Below the pieces are notes generated by a model that did not search any database, had not been told where the DNA came from, and saw nothing but the letters and a program-made list of their open reading frames with translations. From contig NZ_AUIO01000003.1 in the NCBI RefSeq assembly GCF_000423745.1, positions 124,001 through 188,000 on the forward strand: a DNA stretch of 64,000 bases, read 5' to 3'. The position numbers and the translations under genes are program-made. Origin of the DNA: Streptococcus plurextorum DSM 22810. GTDB lineage: Bacteria > Bacillota > Bacilli > Lactobacillales > Streptococcaceae. Positions 17,053-26,240 of the stretch are shown here, in pieces. How positions within the stretch are numbered: position 1 is the stretch's first letter; every line of letters begins with the position of its first letter.

Positions 17053-17691
17053 ATGGATAACATTCAAGAACTATTTAAAGCTTATAAGGTCAAGATTGGT
17101 ATTGGAGCAATTTTGCTGGTTTTGCTAGGATTATTAACCCTTTTGGGTTCAAGATCAAATCAGCAAGTCCCCTCTTTTCCGCAAGCAGTGGAGACGACAC
17201 AAGCGCCTGAATTATTAAGTGAGGAAAAGGTGAGCAGTGCTCCTGATAGGAGAGAAGAGAGGCTTTTTGTCGATGTTAAGGGAGCAGTAGTTGCTGAAGG
17301 GGTTTATGAGCTTGAACCTGGTAATCGAGTGACGGATGCCATAGAAAAAGCTGGAGGTTTTGCTGAAGATGCTGATAAAAAATCGGTTAATCTCGCTCAA
17401 AAATTGGAGGATGAAGCGGTCATTTATGTGGCAAAAATAGGCGAAAACCTTAATCCGATGGGGAATACGACTGATGCAGAAACAGGAGCATCAGTAGGTA
17501 AAGTGAGCCTCAACAAAGCCACAGTAGAGGAGCTAATGACGGTGTCTGGTATTGGTCAAAAAAGAGCGCAAGATATCATTGCTTATCGTGAGGAACAAGG
17601 AAAGTTCAAGTCTCTAGATGAGTTAAGCAATGTGTCGGGAATCGGTGCTAAGACTTTGGAAAAGTTAAAATCGGAGTTGACCCTTGACTAG
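17053..17691 (+). CDS. comEA: Competence DNA receptor ComEA
   Basis: ComEA binds double-stranded DNA outside the membrane and passes it to the ComEC channel. The 212-residue protein has one N-terminal membrane helix (about residues 15-34), a linker, an SLBB domain starting RLFVDVKGAV near residue 73, and two C-terminal helix-hairpin-helix DNA-binding motifs (VSLNKATVEELMTVSGIG and the following SGIG repeat). All expected parts are present. It is the first gene of the competence operon under the cin-box and overlaps comEC by 8 bp. The AGGAGG ribosome binding site is strong. Confidence 0.95.
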   Translation: MDNIQELFKAYKVKIGIGAILLVLLGLLTLLGSRSNQQVPSFPQAVETTQAPELLSEEKVSSAPDRREERLFVDVKGAVVAEGVYELEPGNRVTDAIEKAGGFAEDADKKSVNLAQKLEDEAVIYVAKIGENLNPMGNTTDAETGASVGKVSLNKATVEELMTVSGIGQKRAQDIIAYREEQGKFKSLDELSNVSGIGAKTLEKLKSELTLD

Positions 17692-19906
17692 TTGGCTAAA
17701 GATACCACCAATCTACTTAGCTTTTTTGATGATTTGGGTTTACTTTGCAGTCATGTCAGCACATTTTTTGGCAATATCAGGTCTGATATGTTTAGTAATC
17801 TGTCTCTTTCGTTCGTATCCTTTAAAAGACCTCTTACGGCCATTGCTGGTCCTTATGGTGTTTGGGGGCTACCTGGGTTTGTTGCAATGGCAGAGCAGGT
17901 ATCAGGTGGATAAGTTACCAGATCGGTTGACCAGTATACAAGTGATTCCAGACACCATTTCAATAAATGGGGACCGCCTATCCTTTCAAGGGAAATCAGA
18001 TGGGCAACGCTATCAAGCGTTTTACACACTAAGCTCCAAAGAGGAGCAAAGCTACTTTCAAAAGCTAGACCAGACGGTGATACTGGAACTTGATGCAGAG
18101 TTGACAGAGCCAGAAGGAAAAGGAAATTTCAATGGTTTTGACTATAAGACCTATCTCAAGACTCAGGGTATTTATCGTTTGGCACAAGTTAAAGCCTTGC
18201 ACGCTGTTCAAAAGAGTCCCAAACTGACTGTAGTCGATCACTTGCATGAGTGGCGCAGAAAAGCTATTGTCTACATTGAGCAGACCTTTCCATCCCCGAT
18301 GAGTCATTACATGACCGGTCTTCTTTTTGCCTATCTGCCAAAGGCCTTTGAAGAAACGAAGAATCTCTATACCAGTCTAGGAATTATTCATTTATTTGCT
18401 TTATCAGGCTCTCACGTGCTTTTCTTTGTTGCTACTTTTAGGTATTTGCTTTTACGAATGGGTTTCAAGAAAGGGCTGACTGACCTTTTGCTCTTACCTT
18501 TTTCTTTGATTTATGCAGGATTGACGGGCTTCAGCCTTTCTGTCATCCGTAGCTTATTGCAAATCAATTTGGCTAATCTTGGGGTGAAGGGATTGGATAA
18601 TTTTGCCTTCAGTTTTATGCTGATGTTTCTTGTCGAGCCCCATTTTTTAGCTACAGTAGGTGGCGTGCTCAGTTTTGCTTATGCCTTTATCTTGTCTAGT
18701 ACGGACAGTCGAAGGAGCAACTATCCTAGATTAGCAGAGATGTTGACCATCAATCTAGGGATTCTTCCGTTACTTTGTTGGTATTTTTCAAGTTTTCAGC
18801 CCTTGGCAATCCCTTTGACAGCTCTTGTTTCCATAGTCTTTGATAGCTTTGTTTTGCCACTGCTTAGTTTATGCTTTGTCCTATCTCCTCTGATTCGCCT
18901 TGATGCTTTTAACTGGCTTTTTATTGGTTTAGAAAATGGGCTGACGCTAATTGGTCAGTTATCACAGGGGCCTTTGATTTTTGGCAGTCCATCACTGTTA
19001 GTATTACTGTGTAGTTTGCTAGTCCTTGGCCTTCTATATGATGCTACAGTTCAGAAAAAAAGGATTATTAGACTTAGTTTACTTCTAGCTCTGCTATTTT
19101 TCGTGACCAAACATCCTCTAGAAAATGAAGTTACCCTACTGAATGTAGGTCAAGGAGATAGTATTTTGTTACGGGATATGTGGGGAAAAACGGTGATGAT
19201 TGATGTGGGAGGGAAGGTGACATTTGAGGAGAAAGAGGCCTGGCGTCAAGGAATCACTGATAGTAATGCCGAACGAACAGTGATTCCTTACTTAAAAAGT
19301 CGTGGCATTGACCGGATTGATCAGCTAGTCCTAACACACACCGATCAGGATCACGTTGGTGATTTGGAGGAAGTTGTAGGGGAATTTGCGATTGGTGAAA
19401 TTTTGGTTAGTCCAGGAAGCCTCACGGTTCCTGATTTTGTGAAGAGGTTAAAACAACTGGGTGTCCCTGTCAGGAAAGTCGAGGCAGGAGATAACTTAGC
19501 GATTATGGGGAGTCATCTGCATGTGCTATATCCTAACCAAATAGGGGATGGAGGTAATAATGACTCTCTGGTACTCTATGGCAAATTGCTCGATCAAACC
19601 TTTCTATTCACAGGCGATTTAGAAGATGGTGAGCTGGATCTTATCAAGACCTATCCCCATCTTCCCGTTGATATCTTAAAAGCTGGGCATCATGGCTCAA
19701 AAGGATCCTCTTATCCAGAATTTTTGGAACATATCGATGCTAAGATTGCTCTAGTATCAGCAGGAAAAAATAACCGCTACAAGCATCCCCACCAAGAAAC
19801 CTTGGAGCGTTTTAACAAACAGAAGATGATTATTTATCGTACCGATCAGCAAGGAGCCGTTCGTTTTAGAGGATGGCGGAGCTGGCGAATTGAGACGGTT
19901 TGGTAA
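17684..19906 (+). CDS. comEC: Competence DNA channel protein ComEC/Rec2
   Basis: ComEC forms the membrane channel for single-stranded DNA entry and is thought to degrade the second strand. Order: an N-terminal soluble segment (about 50-190), the competence transmembrane core with IIHLFALSGSHVLFF near 240, and a C-terminal metallo-beta-lactamase domain with THTDQDHVGDLE near 550 and GHHGSKGSS near 665. The 740-residue frame appears intact, so natural transformation machinery is not broken here. The first possible codon is TTG at 17684 inside comEA; an ATG start would lie only after the first helix, so I accept TTG with moderate confidence. Confidence 0.94.
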   Translation: MTSWLKIPPIYLAFLMIWVYFAVMSAHFLAISGLICLVICLFRSYPLKDLLRPLLVLMVFGGYLGLLQWQSRYQVDKLPDRLTSIQVIPDTISINGDRLSFQGKSDGQRYQAFYTLSSKEEQSYFQKLDQTVILELDAELTEPEGKGNFNGFDYKTYLKTQGIYRLAQVKALHAVQKSPKLTVVDHLHEWRRKAIVYIEQTFPSPMSHYMTGLLFAYLPKAFEETKNLYTSLGIIHLFALSGSHVLFFVATFRYLLLRMGFKKGLTDLLLLPFSLIYAGLTGFSLSVIRSLLQINLANLGVKGLDNFAFSFMLMFLVEPHFLATVGGVLSFAYAFILSSTDSRRSNYPRLAEMLTINLGILPLLCWYFSSFQPLAIPLTALVSIVFDSFVLPLLSLCFVLSPLIRLDAFNWLFIGLENGLTLIGQLSQGPLIFGSPSLLVLLCSLLVLGLLYDATVQKKRIIRLSLLLALLFFVTKHPLENEVTLLNVGQGDSILLRDMWGKTVMIDVGGKVTFEEKEAWRQGITDSNAERTVIPYLKSRGIDRIDQLVLTHTDQDHVGDLEEVVGEFAIGEILVSPGSLTVPDFVKRLKQLGVPVRKVEAGDNLAIMGSHLHVLYPNQIGDGGNNDSLVLYGKLLDQTFLFTGDLEDGELDLIKTYPHLPVDILKAGHHGSKGSSYPEFLEHIDAKIALVSAGKNNRYKHPHQETLERFNKQKMIIYRTDQQGAVRFRGWRSWRIETVW

Positions 19907-19998
19907 ATTGGTGGAAGATAGTAGACAAATTATGCCCTAGTTTACCCCAAAGGCTAGCATGTGAAGGTTAGTAAATCTAGGAAGCTTTCGCAGACAAT

Positions 19999-20031
19999 AA
20001 TTCCCCTGAAATAGTAGGTTTCAGGGGAATT
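19999..20031. terminator. Terminator hairpin downstream of comEC
   Basis: A perfect 13-bp stem, AATTCCCCTGAAA/TTTCAGGGGAATT, loop TAGTAGG. The T-tract is short on both sides, but the hairpin sits between convergent genes. Confidence 0.7.
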
Positions 20032-20112
20032 TGTGCGTCAACGGAATTTCTTGACAATGTGCTAGTGATTATCCAGTTTTTTTAAAGCTGTTAGAAAAGA
20101 AATCAATAAGAG

Positions 20113-20484
20113 TTACTCTTTTTCCAGAATAAAACGTGGAATGAAAAGGCTAGATAGAATAGATAGTAAGCCTATCCAAGTCAGAATAGCCATTGTCCAA
20201 GTGCCAGGAGGAAAGATAAACTGACCAAAAACAATGATAGCAATACCAGACCAAAAGGCGAGGGCATTATGAGGATTATCCTTGATGATAACAGTATCGC
20301 CATCAGCTACCTTAGAGCTAGATTTCTTACTGCCACGGATATAAATAACGGTTTCTTCAGTCAGAAGGTCCAAGTCTACCTCCTCTTTTTCCCAGATTTT
20401 AGCAAGTGTCCGATGCGTTGATTTGATATAGATAGGAGCAAAGGCGCGAATAACTTTGGTGCGACGTTTGACGGTAATAAGCAT
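20113..20484 (-). CDS. Unrecognised two-helix membrane protein
   Basis: I do not recognise this family. The 123-residue protein has a basic N-terminal half (VKRRTKVIRAF...) with a predicted beta-rich part around residues 45-75 (ETVIYIRGSKKSS, GDTVIIKDN), followed by two hydrophobic helices at about 80-97 and 100-118. The layout suggests a cytoplasmic domain tethered by a helical hairpin. I chose ATG 20484 since GAGGT lies upstream; the ATG at 20496 overlaps that site. It is a single-gene unit with its own promoter, facing comEC. Confidence 0.7.
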   Translation of the reverse strand: MLITVKRRTKVIRAFAPIYIKSTHRTLAKIWEKEEVDLDLLTEETVIYIRGSKKSSSKVADGDTVIIKDNPHNALAFWSGIAIIVFGQFIFPPGTWTMAILTWIGLLSILSSLFIPRFILEKE

Positions 20485-20511
20485 GATAAACCTCATAGAT
20501 ATAGTCCCTTT

Positions 20512-20540
20512 ATTATACTCGGAATGACAGCAAGAGGCAA
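20512..20540 (-). promoter_or_regulatory. Promoter for 20113-20484
   Basis: Minus strand: TTGCCT (20540-20535), 17 bp, TATAAT (20517-20512). Confidence 0.75.
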
Positions 20541-20582
20541 GTGGATGAAGTCAGGATAGAAGCTCTCATTTTTCGTTTTCTA

Positions 20583-20591
20583 TGATATAAT
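20583..20591 (+). promoter_or_regulatory. Extended -10 promoter for the HAD-HAD-ftsY operon
   Basis: TGATATAAT, 55 bp before the first ATG; no clear -35. Confidence 0.65.
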
Positions 20592-20646
20592 ATTAGCTAG
20601 TAGAATCTGAGTGAGTTGATTTTGACAAGGAGTAAGGGATATTTGT

Positions 20647-21438
20647 ATGATAAAATTGATTGCTTGTGATATGGATGGGACTTTTTTAGATGATGAGCAT
20701 CGTTACGATGAAACGCGTTTTGCGGCTCTTCTTGATCAGCTAGAGGAGCGAGGCATTCTTTTTGCGGTGGCGAGCGGACGCTCTTTGATTTCTCTGGAGG
20801 AGCTTTTTTCTGCTTATCTAGATAGAATTGCTTTTGTGGCAGAAAATGGCGCAATTGTAACTTATAAGGGGCAAATCTTGAATCAGACATTGATGGAGAG
20901 CCACGATTATCTACCGATTGCTGCCAAGCTGGATGAGATGTCGGATTGCTATGGCTATATGTTGTCAGGGCGTCATGGTGCTTACGCACCTCCTACAATC
21001 AACAAAGATTTTTTAGCTAAAGCGCGCCAATATTATGCTCATATCCGTGTGGAAGACTTAGCCCAGGTCAGTGATCACGTCTATAAGTTAACAGCTCATC
21101 TAACAGCTCAAACCATATCAGAACGTGTTGAGGAGATTAGCCGTATCCGCCCAGGAATTCGAGCTGTGACCACAGGTTTTGAAGGGATTGACATTATTTT
21201 TGATTCGGTGAATAAGGCGACAGGCTTGGAAGCTCTTTGTCAGCATTTGGGATTAACAGCAGATCAGGTAATGGCATTTGGCGATAATGGCAATGATCTT
21301 GAAATGTTGGCATTTGCAGGCAAAGCTATTGCCACTGAAAATGCAAAAGATGAGGTCAAAGCAGTTGCGGATGAAGTCATTGGTCATTGCAAAGATCAAG
21401 CGGTACAAACATACTTAGAAGAGTGGTTACATGAATAA
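20647..21438 (+). CDS. Cof-type HAD-IIB phosphatase (first copy)
   Basis: A cytosolic haloacid-dehalogenase phosphatase of 263 residues. The nucleophile motif DMDGTFLDDEH (Asp8) opens the protein, VASGR is motif II near residue 41, and the motif IV acidic pair lies in GDNGNDLEML near 214. The Cof cap domain between marks the HAD-IIB class that hydrolyses sugar phosphates or cofactor phosphates such as pyridoxal phosphate. The exact substrate cannot be told. It overlaps the next HAD gene by 8 bp and heads a three-gene unit ending in ftsY. Confidence 0.9.
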   Translation: MIKLIACDMDGTFLDDEHRYDETRFAALLDQLEERGILFAVASGRSLISLEELFSAYLDRIAFVAENGAIVTYKGQILNQTLMESHDYLPIAAKLDEMSDCYGYMLSGRHGAYAPPTINKDFLAKARQYYAHIRVEDLAQVSDHVYKLTAHLTAQTISERVEEISRIRPGIRAVTTGFEGIDIIFDSVNKATGLEALCQHLGLTADQVMAFGDNGNDLEMLAFAGKAIATENAKDEVKAVADEVIGHCKDQAVQTYLEEWLHE

Positions 21439-22246
21439 ACAGATTAAATTATTAGCTTTAGATATGGATGGTACCTTATTTACAAGTGAGAAGACGATTA
21501 CAGTCGCCAATAAAGAGGCTCTCAAAAAAGCACAAGCCTTAGGGGTTAAAGTTGTGATTACGACAGGCCGTCCTTTAAAAGCCATTGCGCATGTTTTGGA
21601 GGAACTCGATCTCAATCATCCTAACCAGTATAGTATCACATTTAACGGTGGCTTGGTTCAATCTAATGATGGCCAAGTATTAGGGAAAAGAGATATGGCC
21701 TTTGAGGAGTTAGAGCGTATTTATGCTGGTTTGGAGCCATTAGGCTTACCTATGGATATCTTGAGTGATGGAACAGTCTATAGTTTGAGCAGTCGTGGTA
21801 ATTTTTCCCAGTATCGGAAAGCTAATCCTATGTTAGCCTTTGTAGAGCTAGAATCACTGTCTGACTTACCAAGAGATATTATCTATAACAAAGTTGTCGT
21901 GGTGACCGATGCTGATTTTCTGGACCAAATGATTCCTAACTTACCAGAAGTTTTTCATGATTGGTTTGAAGTTTTCAAATCGCGTGATATTATCCTTGAA
22001 ATCATGCCAAAAGGCGTTCATAAGGCAACAGGACTGGCAATGCTAACTCAACATTTAGGATTACAGCCGGAGCAGGTTATGGCTATGGGGGATGAGGAAA
22101 ATGACCTATCCATGATTAAGTGGGCTGGCTTAGGCGTTGCTATGGCAAATGCGGTCTCTGCTGTCAAGGAAATAGCTGACGCTGTGACTGATAGGACCAA
22201 TGATCAGTCCGGTGTGGCAGAAGCTATTGAAACATATATCTTATAA
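21431..22246 (+). CDS. Cof-type HAD-IIB phosphatase (second copy)
   Basis: A 271-residue paralogue of the preceding gene with LDMDGTLFTSEKT at residues 10-20, VITTGRP as motif II, and GDEENDLSMI as motif IV. The two share the HAD-IIB fold but differ enough that they probably act on different phosphorylated metabolites. The start lies within the upstream gene's last codons. Eleven bases containing AAAGGAG separate it from ftsY. This HAD-HAD-ftsY order also occurs in pneumococcus as far as I recall. Confidence 0.9.
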   Translation: MNKQIKLLALDMDGTLFTSEKTITVANKEALKKAQALGVKVVITTGRPLKAIAHVLEELDLNHPNQYSITFNGGLVQSNDGQVLGKRDMAFEELERIYAGLEPLGLPMDILSDGTVYSLSSRGNFSQYRKANPMLAFVELESLSDLPRDIIYNKVVVVTDADFLDQMIPNLPEVFHDWFEVFKSRDIILEIMPKGVHKATGLAMLTQHLGLQPEQVMAMGDEENDLSMIKWAGLGVAMANAVSAVKEIADAVTDRTNDQSGVAEAIETYIL

Positions 22247-22257
22247 AGGAGATTAGA

Positions 22258-23481
22258 ATGGGATTATTTGATAAGTTATTTGGTTCTGCGGAACAAGGGA
22301 CTCTAGAAAACGACTCTTCTATTGCTGAGGAAGTTGTTAAGGAAGCTAATAGTGAAGAAAATCAGGCAACCGTTACAGCAGTAGCAGCATCAGATACTGA
22401 TAATGCTTTTTCAAGTGTTATGGCTGATTACTATGCTAAAAAAGAGCAGGCACGTCAAGCTGCTGAAAAAGGGGAAACCATTCACTTTGAAGCTGTAGAA
22501 ACCCGCAAGGTTGAGGAAGTGGCGATTGAAGTGTCTACAGAGCTTGCGACGCCTGAAACTACCGAAGAAAAATATAATCGTAGCTTAGAGAAGACAAGGA
22601 CTGGATTTGGTGCACGTCTCAATGCCTTTCTAGCAACTTTTCGTCAGGTGGATGAGGACTTTTTTGAGGAGCTAGAAGAAGTTCTTATCATGTCAGATGT
22701 GGGCGTTTCTGTGGCCACTCGCTTAACAGAAGCCCTTCGATATGAAGCCAAGCTAGAAAATGCTAAAAAGCCAGAGCAGTTGCGCCGTGTGATTATTGAA
22801 AAATTAGTTGACATTTACGAAAAGGATGGCGCCTTCAATGAAAAAATCAATTTTCAGGATGGTTTAACAGTAATGCTTTTTGTAGGGGTCAATGGTGTTG
22901 GAAAAACCACCTCAATCGGCAAGCTAGCTCACCGCTACAAAAATGAGGGTAAAAAGGTCATGCTGGTTGCTGCAGACACTTTCCGTGCAGGAGCTGTGGC
23001 GCAACTCCTTGAGTGGGGGCGTCGAGTGGATGTTCCTGTGGTGACAGGACCTGAAAAAGCAGATCCAGCATCGGTGGTCTTTGATGGTATGGAGAAAGCT
23101 GTCGCAGAAGGTGTTGATGTTCTGTTGATTGATACGGCGGGCCGCTTACAAAACAAGGATAACCTGATGGCGGAACTGGAAAAAATTGGTCGTATTATCA
23201 AACGTGTTCTTCCAAAAGCACCGCATGAGACCTTGCTTGCTCTGGATGCTTCTACGGGTCAAAACGCTCTTAGCCAGGCAAAAGAATTTTCAAAAATCAC
23301 GCCACTGACAGGACTTGTCCTCACCAAAATTGATGGAACAGCTAAAGGTGGTGTGGTTCTTGCCATTCGTGAAGAACTAGATATCCCAGTTAAGCTCATA
23401 GGGTTTGGGGAAAAATTGGATGATATTGGTCAGTTTAACTCAGAAGATTTTATGACAGGGCTTTTAGCTGACATTTTATAA
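22258..23481 (+). CDS. ftsY: Signal recognition particle receptor FtsY
   Basis: FtsY docks SRP-ribosome complexes at the membrane for co-translational insertion. The 407-residue protein has an acidic N-terminal A region (residues 1-110, rich in Glu), a four-helix N domain (about 115-195), and a G domain with GVNGVGKTTS near 206, DTFRAGA, DTAGR near 291, and TKIDGTAKGG near 357. All five G motifs are intact. Normal length for streptococci. A terminator follows. Confidence 0.96.
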   Translation: MGLFDKLFGSAEQGTLENDSSIAEEVVKEANSEENQATVTAVAASDTDNAFSSVMADYYAKKEQARQAAEKGETIHFEAVETRKVEEVAIEVSTELATPETTEEKYNRSLEKTRTGFGARLNAFLATFRQVDEDFFEELEEVLIMSDVGVSVATRLTEALRYEAKLENAKKPEQLRRVIIEKLVDIYEKDGAFNEKINFQDGLTVMLFVGVNGVGKTTSIGKLAHRYKNEGKKVMLVAADTFRAGAVAQLLEWGRRVDVPVVTGPEKADPASVVFDGMEKAVAEGVDVLLIDTAGRLQNKDNLMAELEKIGRIIKRVLPKAPHETLLALDASTGQNALSQAKEFSKITPLTGLVLTKIDGTAKGGVVLAIREELDIPVKLIGFGEKLDDIGQFNSEDFMTGLLADIL

Positions 23482-23486
23482 AGAAG

Positions 23487-23515
23487 ATCGGAGCATCAGG
23501 TGCTTCGATTTTTTT
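23487..23515 (+). terminator. Terminator after ftsY
   Basis: ATCGGAGCA/TGCTTCGAT (one G-T pair), loop TCAGG, then seven T. Confidence 0.85.
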
Positions 23516-23524
23516 GCCAATTGA

Positions 23525-23563
23525 TTTAAGTTAGACTTAAGAAATCTTTAACCATAATTTAAG
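23525..23563 (+). promoter_or_regulatory. Four direct TTTAAG-type boxes, 11-bp period, upstream of CHAP gene
   Basis: TTTAAG (23525), CTTAAG (23536), TTTAAC (23547) and TTTAAG (23558) are spaced exactly 11 bp, one helical turn. The last copy is the -35 position of the promoter whose -10 is TAAACA at 23581 (17-bp spacer). TTTAAG-N5-TTTAAG is the known CiaR consensus in pneumococcus, and direct repeats of this period are typical of OmpR-family response regulators. Confidence 0.75.
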
Positions 23564-23613
23564 TTCCAAGCCTTAGACTGTAAACATATCAAAAATAGAT
23601 TGGAAGTATTAAT

Positions 23614-24243
23614 ATGAAAAAACGTAAAATTCTTATTCCAACCTTGGCAATAGCAGCTAGTTTCGTGATGTCACATCAGGCTTCCGCTAGAGATTATGGT
23701 TACATAGACCCATTATACGGGTCAGATATTCAAGGGAAAAATACCTTGTCTACTCTAACGACAACATATACGAGCTATGATGGCATTGCTTATGGTAATC
23801 ACTTTACAGAGACAGATAGTGAGGTAACATCGACAACAGAGGATACAGCTATCTATTCAAATGTTGTGGTAACGCCTGATACCAGCAACACCTATCCTGT
23901 TGGTCAATGTACTTGGGGAGTCAAAGAGCTGGCAACTTGGGTCGGAAATTATTGGGGAAATGCTGCCAATTGGGATGATAAAGCCCTTTCTCTAGGTTTT
24001 TCTGTAGGGACAACTCCGCAAGTGGGAGCTGTCATTGTCTGGGATGATGGGCTATATGGACATGTTGCTTATGTGACCGATGTGGATGAAAATGGCAATA
24101 TTCAAGTCCAAGAAGCCAATTATGGTGGATCAGCCTATATGGCAGATTCACGGGGGATTGGGAACTACCGTGGCTGGTTTAATCCTCTTGCAACAAGTAA
24201 TGGGGCGACCATTTCATACATTTATCCCCCTGCAACTGTTTAA
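23614..24243 (+). CDS. Secreted CHAP-domain peptidoglycan hydrolase-like protein
   Basis: A signal peptide (about residues 1-26, ending ASA) is followed by a 90-residue low-complexity Thr/Ser/Tyr-rich region and a C-terminal CHAP domain. The catalytic cysteine is in VGQCTWGVKELA near residue 97 and the histidine in GHVAYVTDV near 149. CHAP enzymes cut cell-wall peptides or amide bonds, and in streptococci they aid daughter-cell separation. There is no LPXTG anchor or SH3 domain, so the product is probably released or wall-associated by charge. Its promoter carries four 11-bp-spaced regulator boxes, pointing to control by a cell-envelope two-component system. Confidence 0.88.
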   Translation: MKKRKILIPTLAIAASFVMSHQASARDYGYIDPLYGSDIQGKNTLSTLTTTYTSYDGIAYGNHFTETDSEVTSTTEDTAIYSNVVVTPDTSNTYPVGQCTWGVKELATWVGNYWGNAANWDDKALSLGFSVGTTPQVGAVIVWDDGLYGHVAYVTDVDENGNIQVQEANYGGSAYMADSRGIGNYRGWFNPLATSNGATISYIYPPATV

Positions 24244-24247
24244 TGTC

Positions 24248-24277
24248 AAAATGAGCATGCAAGTCATGCTCATTTTT
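24248..24277 (+). terminator. Terminator after CHAP gene
   Basis: AAAATGAGCATG/CATGCTCATTTT, loop CAAGT, with T5. Confidence 0.88.
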
Positions 24278-24334
24278 CTATGGCTTAATGAAAACATTTA
24301 CACTAGTGTCTGCTCTGCTATTTTCCTCAAAGTA

Positions 24335-24343
24335 TGATATAAT
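24335..24343 (+). promoter_or_regulatory. Extended -10 promoter for typA
   Basis: TGATATAAT, 37 bp before the typA ATG. Confidence 0.65.
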
Positions 24344-24379
24344 AGCAAGGTTGAAATAAAATAAAAGGATAAACATGCT

Positions 24380-26221
24380 ATGACTAACTTACGAAACGAT
24401 ATCCGCAACGTTGCTATTATCGCCCACGTTGACCACGGAAAAACCACACTCGTTGATGAACTTTTAAAGCAATCGCAAACCCTTGATGAGCGTAAAGAGC
24501 TCCAAGAGCGTGCGATGGACTCTAATGACCTTGAAAAAGAGCGTGGGATTACCATTCTTGCGAAGAATACGGCAGTTGCATACAATGATACCCGCATCAA
24601 TATCATGGACACGCCTGGACACGCGGACTTCGGTGGAGAAGTTGAGCGTATCATGAAGATGGTTGACGGTGTTGTCCTTGTCGTGGATGCCTACGAAGGT
24701 ACCATGCCGCAGACCCGTTTCGTTTTGAAAAAAGCCCTTGAGCAAAACTTGACCCCTATCGTGGTTGTCAATAAAATCGACAAACCGTCAGCGCGTCCAG
24801 CAGAAGTTGTGGATGAAGTGCTTGAGCTTTTCATCGAGCTTGGTGCAGATGATGACCAACTTGAGTTCCCGGTGGTTTATGCCTCTGCGATTAATGGAAC
24901 TTCGTCTCTTTCTGACAATCCAGCAGACCAAGAAAAATCAATGGCGCCAATCTTTGACACCATTATCGAGCATATTCCAGCACCTGTTGATAACTCAGAC
25001 GAGCCCTTGCAGTTCCAAGTGTCACTTCTTGATTACAACGAATTTGTAGGTCGTATCGGTATCGGTCGTGTCTTCCGTGGTACAGTTAAGGTCGGTGACC
25101 AAGTTACCCTTTCAAAACTTGATGGCACAACGAAAAACTTCCGCGTCACTAAACTCTTTGGTTTCTTTGGTCTTGAGCGTAAAGAAATCCAAGAAGCTAA
25201 GGCTGGTGATTTGATTGCTGTCTCAGGTATGGAAGACATCTTCGTTGGTGAAACGGTAACACCGACAGATGCGGTTGAACCATTGCCAGTTCTACGTATT
25301 GATGAGCCGACTCTTCAAATGACCTTCTTAGCAAATAACTCACCGTTTGCAGGTCGCGAAGGGAAGCACGTGACCTCACGTAAGGTTGAAGAGCGTCTTC
25401 TGGCTGAGCTTCAGACTGACGTTTCTCTTCGTGTTGAGGCGACAGATTCACCTGATAAATGGGTCGTTTCAGGTCGGGGTGAGCTTCACTTGTCTATCTT
25501 GATTGAAACCATGCGTCGCGAAGGCTATGAGCTTCAAGTGTCAAAACCAGAGGTTATCATCAAAGAAATTGATGGTGTTAAGTGCGAACCATTTGAGCGC
25601 GTTCAAATTGACACACCAGAAGAGTATCAAGGCTCTATCATTCAAGCCCTTTCAGAGCGTAAGGGTGATATGCTTGATATGCAGATGGTTGGAAATGGCC
25701 AAACGCGTATGATTTTCTTGATTCCAGCACGTGGCTTGATTGGTTTTTCTACCGAGTTCTTGTCAATGACGCGTGGTTACGGCATCATGAACCATACCTT
25801 TGACCAATACTTGCCATATGTTAATGCTGAAATCGGTGGCCGTCACCGTGGTGCCCTTGTTTCTATCGATACGGGTAAAGCAACAACTTACTCTATTATG
25901 CGTATCGAAGAACGTGGAACTATCTTTGTTAACCCAGGTACAGAAGTTTACGAGGGGATGATTATCGGTGAAAACGCTCGTGAAAATGATTTGACAGTCA
26001 ATATCACAACTGCCAAACAAATGACCAATGTGCGTTCTGCAACTAAGGATCAAACCTCTGTCATCAAGACACCACGTATCTTGACGCTTGAAGAGTCAAT
26101 CGAGTTCTTGGATTATGACGAGTACTTGGAAGTCACACCAGAGTCTATCCGTATCCGTAAGCAAATCCTTAACAAAAACGAGCGCGAAAAAGCTAATAAA
26201 AAGAAAAAATCAGCTGAGTAA
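24380..26221 (+). CDS. typA: Ribosome-associated translational GTPase TypA/BipA
   Basis: A 613-residue EF-G-like GTPase that binds the ribosome and supports growth under stress and cold. The G domain shows AHVDHGKTTL near residue 15, the switch element RGITI near 54, DTPGH near 76 and NKID near 130. Domains II, III, V and the BipA-specific C-terminal domain follow at full length. Codon choice is strongly biased (GTT, CGT, GAA), consistent with high expression. The DUF3165 gene begins 19 bp downstream and shares the transcript. Confidence 0.97.
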   Translation: MTNLRNDIRNVAIIAHVDHGKTTLVDELLKQSQTLDERKELQERAMDSNDLEKERGITILAKNTAVAYNDTRINIMDTPGHADFGGEVERIMKMVDGVVLVVDAYEGTMPQTRFVLKKALEQNLTPIVVVNKIDKPSARPAEVVDEVLELFIELGADDDQLEFPVVYASAINGTSSLSDNPADQEKSMAPIFDTIIEHIPAPVDNSDEPLQFQVSLLDYNEFVGRIGIGRVFRGTVKVGDQVTLSKLDGTTKNFRVTKLFGFFGLERKEIQEAKAGDLIAVSGMEDIFVGETVTPTDAVEPLPVLRIDEPTLQMTFLANNSPFAGREGKHVTSRKVEERLLAELQTDVSLRVEATDSPDKWVVSGRGELHLSILIETMRREGYELQVSKPEVIIKEIDGVKCEPFERVQIDTPEEYQGSIIQALSERKGDMLDMQMVGNGQTRMIFLIPARGLIGFSTEFLSMTRGYGIMNHTFDQYLPYVNAEIGGRHRGALVSIDTGKATTYSIMRIEERGTIFVNPGTEVYEGMIIGENARENDLTVNITTAKQMTNVRSATKDQTSVIKTPRILTLEESIEFLDYDEYLEVTPESIRIRKQILNKNEREKANKKKKSAE

Positions 26222-26240
26222 GTAAGGTTGGAGGAACGCG

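Noticed and set aside
25763-26053. Antisense ORF of 96 codons inside typA
   Set aside because: It is a shadow of a highly biased coding frame with no ribosome binding site or promoter.
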